DNA from: Candidatus Syntrophosphaera thermopropionivorans
Lineage (GTDB): Bacteria; Cloacimonadota; Cloacimonadia; Cloacimonadales; Cloacimonadaceae
Reading direction: 5' to 3'
DNA length: 63,948 bases
Assembly: GCF_004353895.1 (NCBI RefSeq)
Contig: NZ_SMOG01000007.1
Coordinates: forward strand, 1-63,948
The notes under the pieces are model-generated. The model did not search any database. It was not told the origin of the DNA and worked only from the letters and a program-made list of their open reading frames with translations. Position numbers and translations under genes: made by a program. Below, one piece after another: positions 17,353-27,151 of this stretch (positions within the stretch are counted from its first letter, which is position 1; every line of letters starts with the position of its first letter).

Positions 17353-20300
17353 CTAAAAGTTGAATGAGATACCAAGTGTTACACCTCGGAAATCATTAAC
17401 AAATCCGGGGTTGCGTGTATATAAATCATGAACGAATTTAACTTCTGGATAGACATAACCAGTATTGCTATCTGCCAGGTCTGCTCCATCATCATACCAT
17501 AAACCAGTTTTGGGATAGACAGTAAGCACATTTTTGGTTTTGAGAAGATTTTCCACATCTAAAAAGACCCTAATATTCATCTTATTAGAAAGCATAAATC
17601 CTTTTGTCAATCTCATATTCAGCTGATGAGTGGGGTCTTTGCGAGCGCTATTCGTATCCAGCAGCTTATCACCTATTAATGATTGAGGTGTGTAAGGTGC
17701 ACCAGAGGCAAACGTCCAATTAAAATTGGCGGTGAAATCGTCTAAAGGTAAAATATAATTAGTGAAGGGAATAAAGAATTCTTCTCCCCGACCAATTCTA
17801 AAGGTAAAATTGATGCCAATATTATGGCGTATATCCCAATCCAGAGGGAATTCTCTAAGATTAGTGGCTTCATCTTGGATTACGGTGGTAGAATTATTAC
17901 CCTGTGCCCAGGCTAAAGAATAGGCGATAGACCAGTTAGTAAAGTTAGACATAAGTTTTTCCAGCTGTATGTCAATACCCCGAGCAGAGCCATAGTCCTC
18001 AGATATATATTTATACCAATAAACTTGAGGTTCATTAGGGTCATATTCCTTAATAGTGCTAACATAATTATATATATTCTTATAATAGGCAGTCATATCA
18101 ACCACATAATCATCAGAAAGCTGGTGGGATAAACCTACTTCATAGGTAACAGTAATCTGGGGTTCCAATTTAGTGTTACCAACGGTTATTATCTGGTCAG
18201 AAATATAGGCATCAGATGGAGTTTTAGAAGTAAATATATATTGCATCTGGGGAAGCTGATTCTGATAATTGTATGCAAAACGCATCACATCTCTATCAGT
18301 TATAGGATGAGAGACACCTAATCTGGGAGATACCATAACTTGTAATCTTTCATCGGGATCAAATTCAACCGTACGATAAGAACCATCATCCTGCAAGACT
18401 TTGTATTTAGAACCTAAATACCAGAGGTCAAAACGCAGACCAGCATTAACAATCATTCCTTCCCATTCCATTTTATCCTGGATATAATAAGCTGCTTGCC
18501 AGGGGAAAGCTTGATAACCATCTCTTTTACCAGAAGCTTCACGAGCTGCTTTATAATAATCATTAGGGTTATAGATAGGAATTAAAACATTATCTTCAGA
18601 CACATATATGGCATACAATTCTGGTACAATCCCATAATAAGTGGTATCACCAGGAGCGTCCGAAGGGGGAGTCCATTGAAGATTTGCCATATCATAAACC
18701 CGTTTTAGACTGGCTTGATAACGATCTTGATAGATATTAAGAAAGTTCTGTAACTGGTTCTTTTTAATATTATGTTTTATTAATTCCAATCCTGTTTTAG
18801 CCAAATGAGTTTCATTTAATTGCCACTCAAAATCAGCTCTACCACTGAGAATAGTTGTGACATCATCCACAAAATATTGATAGATAGTTCCTGGTGGTAA
18901 AAAGCCTGGAATAGAGCGTGGATCTTCTAAACCTGCTATACGATAAGCCCAGAAGGCAGCAGGAAGGTAATCGGCATCACTGATTCCATCGCCATTATAA
19001 TCTGGGCTATAAACACCATCATTATCATGGTCAACAGTATCCCATCCTTCAATACCCATCAATACATTATCCACATAGTCCGGTCCTGGATTATTGGGAT
19101 CTAAATTATTATACATATAAATGTAATTATTGCGCTGAATTCCACGAGGGCCCGAATTACTATCTTTTTGATAATAACTGGCTTTAACGGACAGATTCAT
19201 TGCCGAATTGAAGACATGGTCATATGTTGCAATATACTGTCTCTGAATAGTTTCGTCATACGCAAAGTGGTCTAAAGCATAACGCCAAGCGTAAGAAAAA
19301 GGATAGTTCAAAGAACGATCACCACGAACGGCAAAGGTAACTTTTTGTGCAGGATTAAACACATATTTAGATTTCAAATTTATATTATATGAATTATAAT
19401 TTCTATTTCCCAGATCTATACCTAAGAAATCTTTTCGGTCAGCATAAGGGTTAGAAGGTGGATACTCATATTCCAGGATGGGGATTCCATTAAAGGTAAA
19501 ATCTTTCATAGGATCAGCAATATAATAATCTTTCAATCTCCCATCTAACCATTCTCCTCCTCCATTCAAATAAAAGGTGAATCTTTCTCTTAAATCCTGT
19601 CCACCAAGAGGCCAAACTGGACCTCCGAGAGCAAACTTTGTTACATCGGAGTTTCTTCCTTCACCAATGAGATGGTCAGTATTATATTCAACTTTTCCTG
19701 AATAGAATGGGTCTCCGTCTTTGGTAACTATATTTATAACTCCGGATTGAGCATTTCCATATTCAGCAGGGAATCCTCCTGTCATCACCTTCATATCGGC
19801 AATAGCATCTGTATCAACCTGTAAAGCACTTCCTCCATCAACTGGATCGGATACAGACATACCGTCCACGGTGAAATTTATTTCATTGGATCTTCCACCA
19901 CGAATATGTAATTCACCACCGATATTGGAGACTCCAGCCTGAAGTGAGACTATATCAGTAAGATCAGCTGCTGCAACTTCACTCATTCTTTCCATTTCTA
20001 TTTTTCGGACCGAACCTATCTGACTTTTACCAACTACATCAGGGTTTGCAGTTACAACTACTGGTGCTAATTTAACCCCTGATTTTTTCATAATAGCATT
20101 GATATTAGTGGTCTCATCAACTTCAATTCGTACATCGGTATAAGTGATGGGGTCATAACCAATCAGGGAAAGTTTAACCGTATATACACCAGGGGGAATA
20201 TTAATAATTATTGCCACACCCTTAGAATCGGTCTGTCCTCCTGTTATACGTTGATTGCCTCGCATAACAACGATATTAACAAATTCTAAAGGTTTATTAT

Positions 20301-20403
20301 TATTGTCACGAACTCGGACTGCTAAACGTCCAGTCGTGGCTGCATTTAATAAACTTATACAGCCAATCAGTAAAATCAGCAGGATCAATGCAGGTTTTCG
20401 CAT
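17353..20403 (-). CDS. TonB-dependent receptor with carboxypeptidase-like N-domain
   Basis: Start moved to the ATG at 20403, which follows GGGAGG and opens directly into the signal peptide (RKPALILLILLIGCISLLNA); the frame is open 9 codons further. The 1016-aa protein has a CarboxypepD_reg-like domain (~22-110), a plug (VGSVRKIEM-like segment, HIRGGRSNEINFTVDGM, GGFPAEYGNAQSGVINIVTK) and a 22-strand-type barrel ending GVTLGISFNF. It imports a large ligand across the outer membrane, powered by the ExbBD-TonB genes behind it. Ligand unknown. First gene of the operon. Confidence 0.93.
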   Translation of the reverse strand: MRKPALILLILLIGCISLLNAATTGRLAVRVRDNNNKPLEFVNIVVMRGNQRITGGQTDSKGVAIIINIPPGVYTVKLSLIGYDPITYTDVRIEVDETTNINAIMKKSGVKLAPVVVTANPDVVGKSQIGSVRKIEMERMSEVAAADLTDIVSLQAGVSNIGGELHIRGGRSNEINFTVDGMSVSDPVDGGSALQVDTDAIADMKVMTGGFPAEYGNAQSGVINIVTKDGDPFYSGKVEYNTDHLIGEGRNSDVTKFALGGPVWPLGGQDLRERFTFYLNGGGEWLDGRLKDYYIADPMKDFTFNGIPILEYEYPPSNPYADRKDFLGIDLGNRNYNSYNINLKSKYVFNPAQKVTFAVRGDRSLNYPFSYAWRYALDHFAYDETIQRQYIATYDHVFNSAMNLSVKASYYQKDSNSGPRGIQRNNYIYMYNNLDPNNPGPDYVDNVLMGIEGWDTVDHDNDGVYSPDYNGDGISDADYLPAAFWAYRIAGLEDPRSIPGFLPPGTIYQYFVDDVTTILSGRADFEWQLNETHLAKTGLELIKHNIKKNQLQNFLNIYQDRYQASLKRVYDMANLQWTPPSDAPGDTTYYGIVPELYAIYVSEDNVLIPIYNPNDYYKAAREASGKRDGYQAFPWQAAYYIQDKMEWEGMIVNAGLRFDLWYLGSKYKVLQDDGSYRTVEFDPDERLQVMVSPRLGVSHPITDRDVMRFAYNYQNQLPQMQYIFTSKTPSDAYISDQIITVGNTKLEPQITVTYEVGLSHQLSDDYVVDMTAYYKNIYNYVSTIKEYDPNEPQVYWYKYISEDYGSARGIDIQLEKLMSNFTNWSIAYSLAWAQGNNSTTVIQDEATNLREFPLDWDIRHNIGINFTFRIGRGEEFFIPFTNYILPLDDFTANFNWTFASGAPYTPQSLIGDKLLDTNSARKDPTHQLNMRLTKGFMLSNKMNIRVFLDVENLLKTKNVLTVYPKTGLWYDDGADLADSNTGYVYPEVKFVHDLYTRNPGFVNDFRGVTLGISFNF

Positions 20404-20452
20404 CGATGAACCTCCCTTTTTATAAACCATTATTGTCTATGTAAAAAACGCA

Positions 20453-20474
20453 ACTTCATTTTTATATTTGAAGT
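20453..20474 (-). promoter_or_regulatory. Dyad in the receptor operon leader
   Basis: ACTTCA (20453-20458) and TGAAGT (20469-20474) form a dyad with a 10-base AT-rich spacer about 50 bases before the receptor start. Upstream on the minus strand lies TTGACG, a possible -35, with no convincing -10 at normal spacing. It could be an operator or an mRNA hairpin. Confidence 0.3.
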
Positions 20475-20618
20475 GTAAATATCTATTTTGGTTATAAGCT
20501 AAAATCGTCAAGAATTTTTTCAATGTTCATAACCTCATTTACTAAATTCTATAATAACTAAAGCTATATTCAATGCATTATTTTCTTTATTTATCATACA
20601 TTAAAAACATAGTAATTT

Positions 20619-21653
20619 TTATTTATAACTGACTATTACTTTTTCTTTCTTATCTGCACTTTCATCTATATAGCCTAAAACTTTGGAAGCAGTAGCAGTT
20701 ATAAATTCATCACTGTATTTATCTTCTACCACTGCTATCATACCAATTCCCAGATTAAAAGTTTCCAGCATATCTTCCCAACTAAGATTTCCAGAGTCTT
20801 GCAGCCAGTGAAACAAAGGAGGCATATTCTTGCTTTCATAGTTTAGATAAGCAGTCAATCCATCAGGAATAATTCTTTTTAGATTACCAGGGATGCCACC
20901 ACCAGTAATATGAGCAAGACCATGAAGATAAGGTATAGATAAGAAAGGACGAAGTAGGGGAAGATAACTTTTATGTATGTAAAGTAAGGCTTCTTCCACG
21001 GTAGAATTGAGCTCAGGGATATAACTATCAATATTAAGTCTTAACTTTTCAAAGATTATTTTTCGCACCAGGGAATAGCCATTGGTGTGTAATCCTGAGC
21101 TTGGTATACCAATTATCAAATCATTTTTTTGAATATTTCTGGGGAGCAAACGAGGACGGTCAACCACTCCTACAATAGTGCCCACTAAGTCAAAATCTTC
21201 TTCCTGATAGAATCCTGGCATTTCTGCCATTTCTCCTCCAATCAGAGCACAGCCATTTTCTTTACAAGCTTTAACCATTCCAGAGATAATAATGCGCACT
21301 TTATCAGGATTCATTTTCCCTAAGCCGATATAATCAAGAAAGAATAGAGGTTCCGCTCCCTGAACAAGAATATCATTAACACAATGATTTACTAAATCTT
21401 GTCCAACTGTATCCCATTTTTGTGCCTCTATAGCAATACGTATTTTGGTTCCTACACCATCAGTGCTGGAAACGAGTATTGGTTCAGTATAAGAAGAACT
21501 ATCAAATCTATATAATCCCCCAAAGCTACCTAATTCGCTTAATACATTAGGATTATAGGTGCCCTTAACCATTTCGCGGATTGCCTCTACTGCTTTTTCT
21601 CCTGCTTTGATATCAACTCCAGAACTACGATAATCAAGTTTATTTTTATTCAT
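20619..21653 (-). CDS. purM: Phosphoribosylformylglycinamidine cyclo-ligase (AIR synthetase)
   Basis: 344 aa, the usual family length. It closes the imidazole ring in purine synthesis using ATP. Landmarks: YRSSGVDIKAGEKAVE at the start, STDGVGTKIRIA, VGQDLVNHCVNDILVQGAEP, IGGEMAEMPGFY, GIPSSGLHTNGYSLVRK and HITGGGIPGNL. It lies 6 bases downstream of the PfkB-type kinase gene. No other pur gene is in view. Confidence 0.97.
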   Translation of the reverse strand: MNKNKLDYRSSGVDIKAGEKAVEAIREMVKGTYNPNVLSELGSFGGLYRFDSSSYTEPILVSSTDGVGTKIRIAIEAQKWDTVGQDLVNHCVNDILVQGAEPLFFLDYIGLGKMNPDKVRIIISGMVKACKENGCALIGGEMAEMPGFYQEEDFDLVGTIVGVVDRPRLLPRNIQKNDLIIGIPSSGLHTNGYSLVRKIIFEKLRLNIDSYIPELNSTVEEALLYIHKSYLPLLRPFLSIPYLHGLAHITGGGIPGNLKRIIPDGLTAYLNYESKNMPPLFHWLQDSGNLSWEDMLETFNLGIGMIAVVEDKYSDEFITATASKVLGYIDESADKKEKVIVSYK

Positions 21654-21659
21654 AATATC

Positions 21660-22550
21660 TTAAGTCCAACTTTCCAGTTGATCAACCATCTTTTGTAAAT
21701 CGGAAAAATCCTGATGAATCAAGCCACGCACACCAAAATCAGAGACGCATTTAGCTGCCAGCACTGTTCCATAGCGAATAGCGGAATGGATGGTATTTTT
21801 ATCCAACGAGCTTTGAGAAGCCAGATAACTCATAAAAGCTCCAGCAAAGCTATCTCCTGCTCCTGTTGGATCAAAAATCTCTTCCAGTGGATAAGCAGGT
21901 GAAAAGAAAAGGTCATCAGGCAAAATTGCCACACTACCATATTCACCTCTTTTTACCACTACCACTTGAACTTTAGATTTCAGTATCATTCGGGCAGCTT
22001 TAAAGATATTATCAATACCGGTGTATTGCCTAATTTCATCTTCGTTGATGAAAAGGATATCTACTTTATGGATAACCTTCGTAAGCTCTTCTGGACAAAG
22101 GTTAATCCAGTAATTCATTGTATCACAAGCGACCCAACGGTAACTTTTCATTTGTTTTAGAACTTTCCCTTGCAATTCTGGATGTATATTAGCTAAAAGA
22201 AGGCTATTACATTTTCTATAGGAATCGGGAAGTGAAGGAGAGAAATCGGCAAAAACATTTAATTCGGTTTTCAAAGTCTCAGCTTGATTCCAGTTGTTAT
22301 AAACTCCTTTCCAGCGGAAAGTTTTGCCCATTTTAGTTTCTAACCCTTCAAGATTAATATTATGTTCTTTCAGCAAACGAATTGCTTCTTCGGGAAAATC
22401 TTCTCCCACTACTCCAACTACATAAGCTGGACCAAAATAGGAAGCAGCAAGAGAGGCATATATTGCTGAACCTCCGAGGGAATTTTCTATTTTTCCCTTA
22501 GGCGTCTCTATGCTATCTAAAGCAATGGAACCGACTACAACCAGACTCAT
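21660..22550 (-). CDS. PfkB-family sugar or nucleoside kinase
   Basis: 296 aa with the ribokinase fold pattern: VVGSIALDSIETP with a Gly-Gly switch (NSLGGSAIYASLAASYFGP) near residue 30, and the C-terminal anion hole/catalytic motif DPTGAGDSFAGAF, where the second Asp is the base. The substrate cannot be told from sequence; adenosine- or sugar-kinase-like. Its start overlaps the stop of the small membrane protein gene by ATGA, and purM follows, so a nucleoside role is possible. Confidence 0.9.
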   Translation of the reverse strand: MSLVVVGSIALDSIETPKGKIENSLGGSAIYASLAASYFGPAYVVGVVGEDFPEEAIRLLKEHNINLEGLETKMGKTFRWKGVYNNWNQAETLKTELNVFADFSPSLPDSYRKCNSLLLANIHPELQGKVLKQMKSYRWVACDTMNYWINLCPEELTKVIHKVDILFINEDEIRQYTGIDNIFKAARMILKSKVQVVVVKRGEYGSVAILPDDLFFSPAYPLEEIFDPTGAGDSFAGAFMSYLASQSSLDKNTIHSAIRYGTVLAAKCVSDFGVRGLIHQDFSDLQKMVDQLESWT

Positions 22551-22771
22551 TTTGATGGGTGGGGCAGAGGATTAATTCCAGAATTGAGGGTATCGGATTC
22601 TATAAATTCTGCAGCAGGTTGTTCAGTAACTTTGCTTATCTTATTCAAACGGTCTATGGCTATCAAAATTACCACCAGAAGAACTACCATAATGATTAAG
22701 CGTTTCCAATCATAATTCTTCTTACGAGGAGTACGCCAATCAAAATGAGGTTTTTCTTCATTTTTTAACAT
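22547..22771 (-). CDS. Small single-span membrane protein
   Basis: 74 aa. A charged, Trp-containing N-terminus is followed by one membrane helix (~23-42, LIIMVVLLVVILIAI) and a short acidic outer tail. No family recognised. It is translationally coupled (ATGA overlap) to the PfkB kinase gene. The architecture resembles small scaffold or division-type proteins, but that is only shape. Confidence 0.75.
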   Translation of the reverse strand: MLKNEEKPHFDWRTPRKKNYDWKRLIIMVVLLVVILIAIDRLNKISKVTEQPAAEFIESDTLNSGINPLPHPSK

Positions 22772-22792
22772 CGTTGTTCCTTTATTAAGGTA

Positions 22793-23995
22793 TTAAGGTT
22801 TCAATTCTTCCAGAAAAGCTCCAAATCTTTTCACTCCCTTTTCCAAATTTTCCATACTATTCGCATAAGAAAAACGCACATTGGTGTCAAGTCCAAAAGA
22901 TGTTCCAGATACCAGAGCTACATAATGCTTTTCCAACAGGATTTCACAAAATTGGTCGCAATCATTTATATACTGTTTATTATGTTCAAGATACCATCCA
23001 ATATTAGGCATTATATAAAAAGCACCTTGAGGCTTGAAACAATTAATATGCGGTAATTTATTGAGTTCAGTAAAGAGAAAATTACGTCTCTTTTCAAATT
23101 CCTTGCGCATATTTTCTATGGAATCATCTTCTTCGGTCAAAGCTACCACGCAGGCTTTTTGTGTAATTGAATTGACACAAGAAGTGGCATGTTCCTGAAC
23201 TCTTCCTGCAGCTGCAATTATATTAGAAGGACCAGCGGCATAACCTAAGCGCCAACCAGTCATAGCATAGGCTTTGGAAACTCCATTGATTACTATTGTC
23301 TGTTCTTGCATTTCTGGACTGATAGAGGCTATAGATATATGTTCAGTGTCATCGTAAACTAATCGTTCATAGATTTCATCTGAAATGACCAGAATCTTAT
23401 ATTTCAGACAAATTTCAGCTATTTCTTCTAATTCTTTTTTAGTATAGACAGCACCGGTTGGATTATTGGGGCTATTTAGTAAAAGAACTTTAGAGCAGGG
23501 ATGAGTCTTTATTGCTTCTTCCAATGCCAGAGCAGTAAGTTTATAATTATTTTCCTCAGAAGTAGGAATGATTACGGGTTCGGCATTTGCCAGTATTGCT
23601 TGATAAGGATAACTAACCCAGTAGGGAGCAGGCATTAAGACCTGGTCCTGAACATCGCATACAGCAATCAAGACATTCAGAATAGCAGCTTTAGCTCCTG
23701 GAGAAACCAGAATCTGTTTGGGCTCATATTTAAGATGATTATCCCGCAAAAGCTTATTACAAATAGCACGGCGTAATTCTGGAATTCCAGCATTGGCAGT
23801 ATAGCGGGTAAAATTGGCTTCAATAGCATCAATAGCCGCTCTTTTGATATATTCCGGAGTATTAAAATCCGGTTCTCCCACTCCAAAATTAACCACATCA
23901 ATTCCTTGAGCAATCATTTCATTGGCTTTATTAGAAATAGTTAGTGTAGGTGAAGGCTGTACCAATTTTAAGCGGTTGGAAATCTTGATGGACAT
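22793..23995 (-). CDS. Class I PLP aminotransferase (aspartate/prephenate type)
   Basis: 400 aa, typical of the AspC/AAT subgroup I-gamma. Seen: GVGEPDFNTPEYIK near the start, the PAPYWVSYP loop, NSPNNPTGAVYTK, SDEIYERLVYD, the PLP-binding lysine in VSKAYAMTGWRLGYAAGP, and the substrate-binding Arg near VRFSYANS. It moves the amino group between aspartate (or a prephenate-type acceptor) and 2-oxoglutarate. It lies between glyS and the small membrane protein gene with ~20-60 base gaps. Confidence 0.94.
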   Translation of the reverse strand: MSIKISNRLKLVQPSPTLTISNKANEMIAQGIDVVNFGVGEPDFNTPEYIKRAAIDAIEANFTRYTANAGIPELRRAICNKLLRDNHLKYEPKQILVSPGAKAAILNVLIAVCDVQDQVLMPAPYWVSYPYQAILANAEPVIIPTSEENNYKLTALALEEAIKTHPCSKVLLLNSPNNPTGAVYTKKELEEIAEICLKYKILVISDEIYERLVYDDTEHISIASISPEMQEQTIVINGVSKAYAMTGWRLGYAAGPSNIIAAAGRVQEHATSCVNSITQKACVVALTEEDDSIENMRKEFEKRRNFLFTELNKLPHINCFKPQGAFYIMPNIGWYLEHNKQYINDCDQFCEILLEKHYVALVSGTSFGLDTNVRFSYANSMENLEKGVKRFGAFLEELKP

Positions 23996-24057
23996 TTTAT
24001 TTACCTCTATATTTATTTATTAAAAAATCTCTTAGATACTTTCCAGATAAGTTTATC

Positions 24058-26157
24058 TTAATTCTCATTTTTATTTGTTTCTACCACCAGACGAGATATA
24101 TCAGCAATACGGAGAAATTCATTCTTTATCTCTTTTAATAAGGCATAACGGTTAGCTCTAAGTTCTGGTGCATCGCAATTGACTAACACGGCATCAAAGA
24201 AATTATCAATGAAGACTCCATAGTCTATAAGTAATCGGATAGCACCTTTATAATCTGATTCTCTTAAGCAAAGGTCAATTTTATCACGCAGTTTTAGCAA
24301 TTCGGAATATAGAATCTTTTCTTCTTCCTGTTGAAAGAGGTCTTCTTTTAAAGGCACAAATTCTTTTTCTCCATTAATGATATTAGAGACACGTTTAAAT
24401 CCAATAACCAATCGGATAAAATCTTCTTCAGCACGATATGCTTGCAGAGCTTTAGCACGCTGTATTAAATCGGGAATATCGTTCAGAGCCAGATGTTCTA
24501 AGCTATCTATTACATCATAATCCAGTTTTAATTGTTTTAATAGCCATTCCACTCTTTGATGGAAGAAATCTTGCACATCTTGCTCAGCAGTGGCAGTGAG
24601 CTGAGTATAGTTTTTTAATAATTCTAAGGTATAATGGATTAAGCTAAAAAGATTGAAATGCCATTCACGGTCTGCTATAATCTGGACCACTCCATTGGCA
24701 GCTCTTCTGATTGCAAAAGGGTCAGCAGAACCTGTTGGTATCAAGCCTATTCCAATTATTCCACAAACACTATCCATTTTATCTGCTACTGCTACTATTG
24801 CCCCAGAAAGGGTTTGAGGCAGAGAATCATTTGGACCTCGTGGCATATAGTGTTCATAAATTCCTTCAGCAACTTCATAAGGTTCACCCCCAGCTAAAGC
24901 ATATTGTTTTCCGATATAACCTTGAAGTTTTGTGAATTCTTTTTCTCCAAGCATATTAGTTACCAGGTCAGCCTTACAAAGCAAAGCTGTACGAAGAGCA
25001 AGCTCTTTTTGTTGCGTGTCAAGATGTAAAAGAAGACAGATATATTCAGTTATTTTCTCTATTCTTTGAGTCTTATCTGCCATTGTTCCCAGACGGGATT
25101 GGAATATCACTTCTTTTAATTGAGGAACAAAAGCTTCCAGAGGTTGTTTAGTATCTTCCTGAAAATACCAGAGTGCATCAGCCAATCTTGCATCCACCAC
25201 CTTTTCATTTCCCTTACGAATAACCTCGGAGAAATCTGGATTGCCATTGGAGATAAAGATAAATTTATTGCTTAGTTTTCCATCTTTAGTCTGAACCGAA
25301 AAGCATTTCTGATTTTGACTGATAGTGGAGGTAATAATTTTATCCGGCAGAAATAGGTACTTTTCCTGAAAACTTGCCGATACTGCAGTCGGATATTCCA
25401 CCAGGTCAGTAACAGTTTCAATTAATTGTTTATCAGGAATGATTTGAAGTCCATTTTCCAGAGGGAGACCATCCAATTGTTCAATTATTTTTTCCTTTCT
25501 ATATGCTCTTTCTGCCAGAACGGCATTTTCTTGCAGGGTTGAAAGATATACTGCAGGAGAATCTATTTTTACAGGTCTATTTAAACCAAGATACCTATTA
25601 CCAAAGGTGATATTACCACTTATTACTCCAGCAATTTCCAGCGTGATAATTTCTTCATTCCAGAGAATACATAGCCAGCGAAGAGGACGTGCCAGAGCCA
25701 TTTTGGATTCATTCCAAATCATAGTTTTAGTAAAAGGAAGGTGGGGGATAAGCTCATAAATCCAGTCTTTTAAAATATCAGGAGTAGCCTTTCCCGTTTG
25801 AACATAATTCAAAGCGATAAATTCACCTTTATCTGTAGTCTCAATATATAAATCCTCTGCTTTGGAATGGTTTTTCTTGAGAAAGCCGAGAGCGGCAGGG
25901 GTCAGATTACCTTTTTCATCAAAGGCAACTCTTTTCGCTGGTCCGATTTTTTTTACCTGAAGGTCTTCCTGTTTCTCTTGAACGGATGAAGCTAAGAGGA
26001 AGAAACGACGAGGTGTAGAGCTAACTTTTAAAGCAGAATAACTCAGTGCGGTGCTTTTCATTAGATTGAGGAAAGAATTCTGGATATATTCCACCACAGG
26101 TTGTAACTGAGAGGGTGGTATTTCCTCAAATCCAAGTTCCAGAAGGAAGTCAGACAT
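24058..26157 (-). CDS. glyS: Glycyl-tRNA synthetase beta subunit
   Basis: 699 aa, the family length. It begins with the signature FLLELGFEEIPPSQLQPVVE and carries the HD-like and DALR-type C-terminal regions (FFDAVLVNCDAPELRANRYALL). The bacterial heterotetrameric enzyme also needs the alpha subunit GlyQ, usually encoded just upstream; here a PorV/PorQ-like gene is upstream instead, so glyQ is elsewhere. No T-box leader is visible. Confidence 0.97.
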   Translation of the reverse strand: MSDFLLELGFEEIPPSQLQPVVEYIQNSFLNLMKSTALSYSALKVSSTPRRFFLLASSVQEKQEDLQVKKIGPAKRVAFDEKGNLTPAALGFLKKNHSKAEDLYIETTDKGEFIALNYVQTGKATPDILKDWIYELIPHLPFTKTMIWNESKMALARPLRWLCILWNEEIITLEIAGVISGNITFGNRYLGLNRPVKIDSPAVYLSTLQENAVLAERAYRKEKIIEQLDGLPLENGLQIIPDKQLIETVTDLVEYPTAVSASFQEKYLFLPDKIITSTISQNQKCFSVQTKDGKLSNKFIFISNGNPDFSEVIRKGNEKVVDARLADALWYFQEDTKQPLEAFVPQLKEVIFQSRLGTMADKTQRIEKITEYICLLLHLDTQQKELALRTALLCKADLVTNMLGEKEFTKLQGYIGKQYALAGGEPYEVAEGIYEHYMPRGPNDSLPQTLSGAIVAVADKMDSVCGIIGIGLIPTGSADPFAIRRAANGVVQIIADREWHFNLFSLIHYTLELLKNYTQLTATAEQDVQDFFHQRVEWLLKQLKLDYDVIDSLEHLALNDIPDLIQRAKALQAYRAEEDFIRLVIGFKRVSNIINGEKEFVPLKEDLFQQEEEKILYSELLKLRDKIDLCLRESDYKGAIRLLIDYGVFIDNFFDAVLVNCDAPELRANRYALLKEIKNEFLRIADISRLVVETNKNEN

Positions 26158-26188
26158 AAGATATGGTATTAGTCACTAAATTGGATAA

Positions 26189-27151
26189 TTAAAATTCATA
26201 GCTCAAGCTGAGCTGATTTATTAAACCTAAATCACCATAGGAAGTAACACCATAATCCAGACGACAATTTTTCCAATTCCATCCTGCTCCTAAGGAAAAT
26301 CCAGAAAGAAATGCTAAATTACCGCCATTATAACCTTCCGAAGCATTACTACGGAATCCAGCTCGAAGAGCAAGTGCCGGATTGAGCTCATATTCCAGAC
26401 CTAATTTAGCTAATATATTTTCTCCTGTAACCTTATCTATTTCCAAACAACCCAGTAAAGTGGGGATAAACTGATAGGTGATTCCTGCAGCAAAAGTGAA
26501 AGGTAGCTTCTCTTTATAATCTGTTGCAGAATAGTAAGAGGTCTGAAATCCTATATTACGCAAGCTAATTCCCACCTTCACATTAGGATTAGCCGGATGG
26601 TGTATCATCCCTAAATCCACCATAACCGCAGAGGCAGATTTATCATCTATCTGGTCATAAATCACTTTTAGAGTGCCACCTAAATCTACAGCATCGGTGA
26701 TATATTTTGCCAGAGAAACACTTCCTATTATATCATAAGCACCAAAAGTCTCACCTGTAGATATTAAATCTCCATTGTTGTCAACTTCAGTGCGCTCCAT
26801 AGAACCCATATTCATATATTTAATAGCAAATCCCCAAGCAGTAAATTTGTTTTTTGGCAAGAGATACTGGATTTGTCCTCCCTGAGTGTCTATAAAGGAA
26901 TTAGTGTAAGTAGTACCCAATTCCTTACCTTCTATATTTAAAATAGCCGCAGGATTGAAATATAGACCGTCGGGATTGCGTACCTGTCCAGTCAAAGATT
27001 GACCCAGAGCAATAGCACGAGCCGAGTACACATTCTTTAAATTGGCAAAACCTGTAGTTCCTGCTTCTTCGTTTACGGCAAAAACAGGGATGAAACTCAA
27101 ACTAAATAGTAAGAGCATTAACCATAGTTTCTTCAATGTGTTGCACTTCAT
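26189..27151 (-). CDS. PorV/PorQ-family outer membrane protein
   Basis: The start is placed at Met7 of the longest frame (27151), with AAGGA about 8 bases before it. 320 aa: signal peptide (LLLFSLSFIPVFA), then the family pattern ARAIALGQSLTG, NPDGLYFNPAAIL and VGISLRNIGFQTSYY, ending LSLSYEF like an outer membrane beta-strand. This is the second PorV/PorQ-like gene here and lacks the acidic loops of the 10751 gene. The start overlaps the EIIA-Ntr-like gene by 50 bases, so the two are likely translated from one mRNA. Confidence 0.85.
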   Translation of the reverse strand: MKCNTLKKLWLMLLLFSLSFIPVFAVNEEAGTTGFANLKNVYSARAIALGQSLTGQVRNPDGLYFNPAAILNIEGKELGTTYTNSFIDTQGGQIQYLLPKNKFTAWGFAIKYMNMGSMERTEVDNNGDLISTGETFGAYDIIGSVSLAKYITDAVDLGGTLKVIYDQIDDKSASAVMVDLGMIHHPANPNVKVGISLRNIGFQTSYYSATDYKEKLPFTFAAGITYQFIPTLLGCLEIDKVTGENILAKLGLEYELNPALALRAGFRSNASEGYNGGNLAFLSGFSLGAGWNWKNCRLDYGVTSYGDLGLINQLSLSYEF

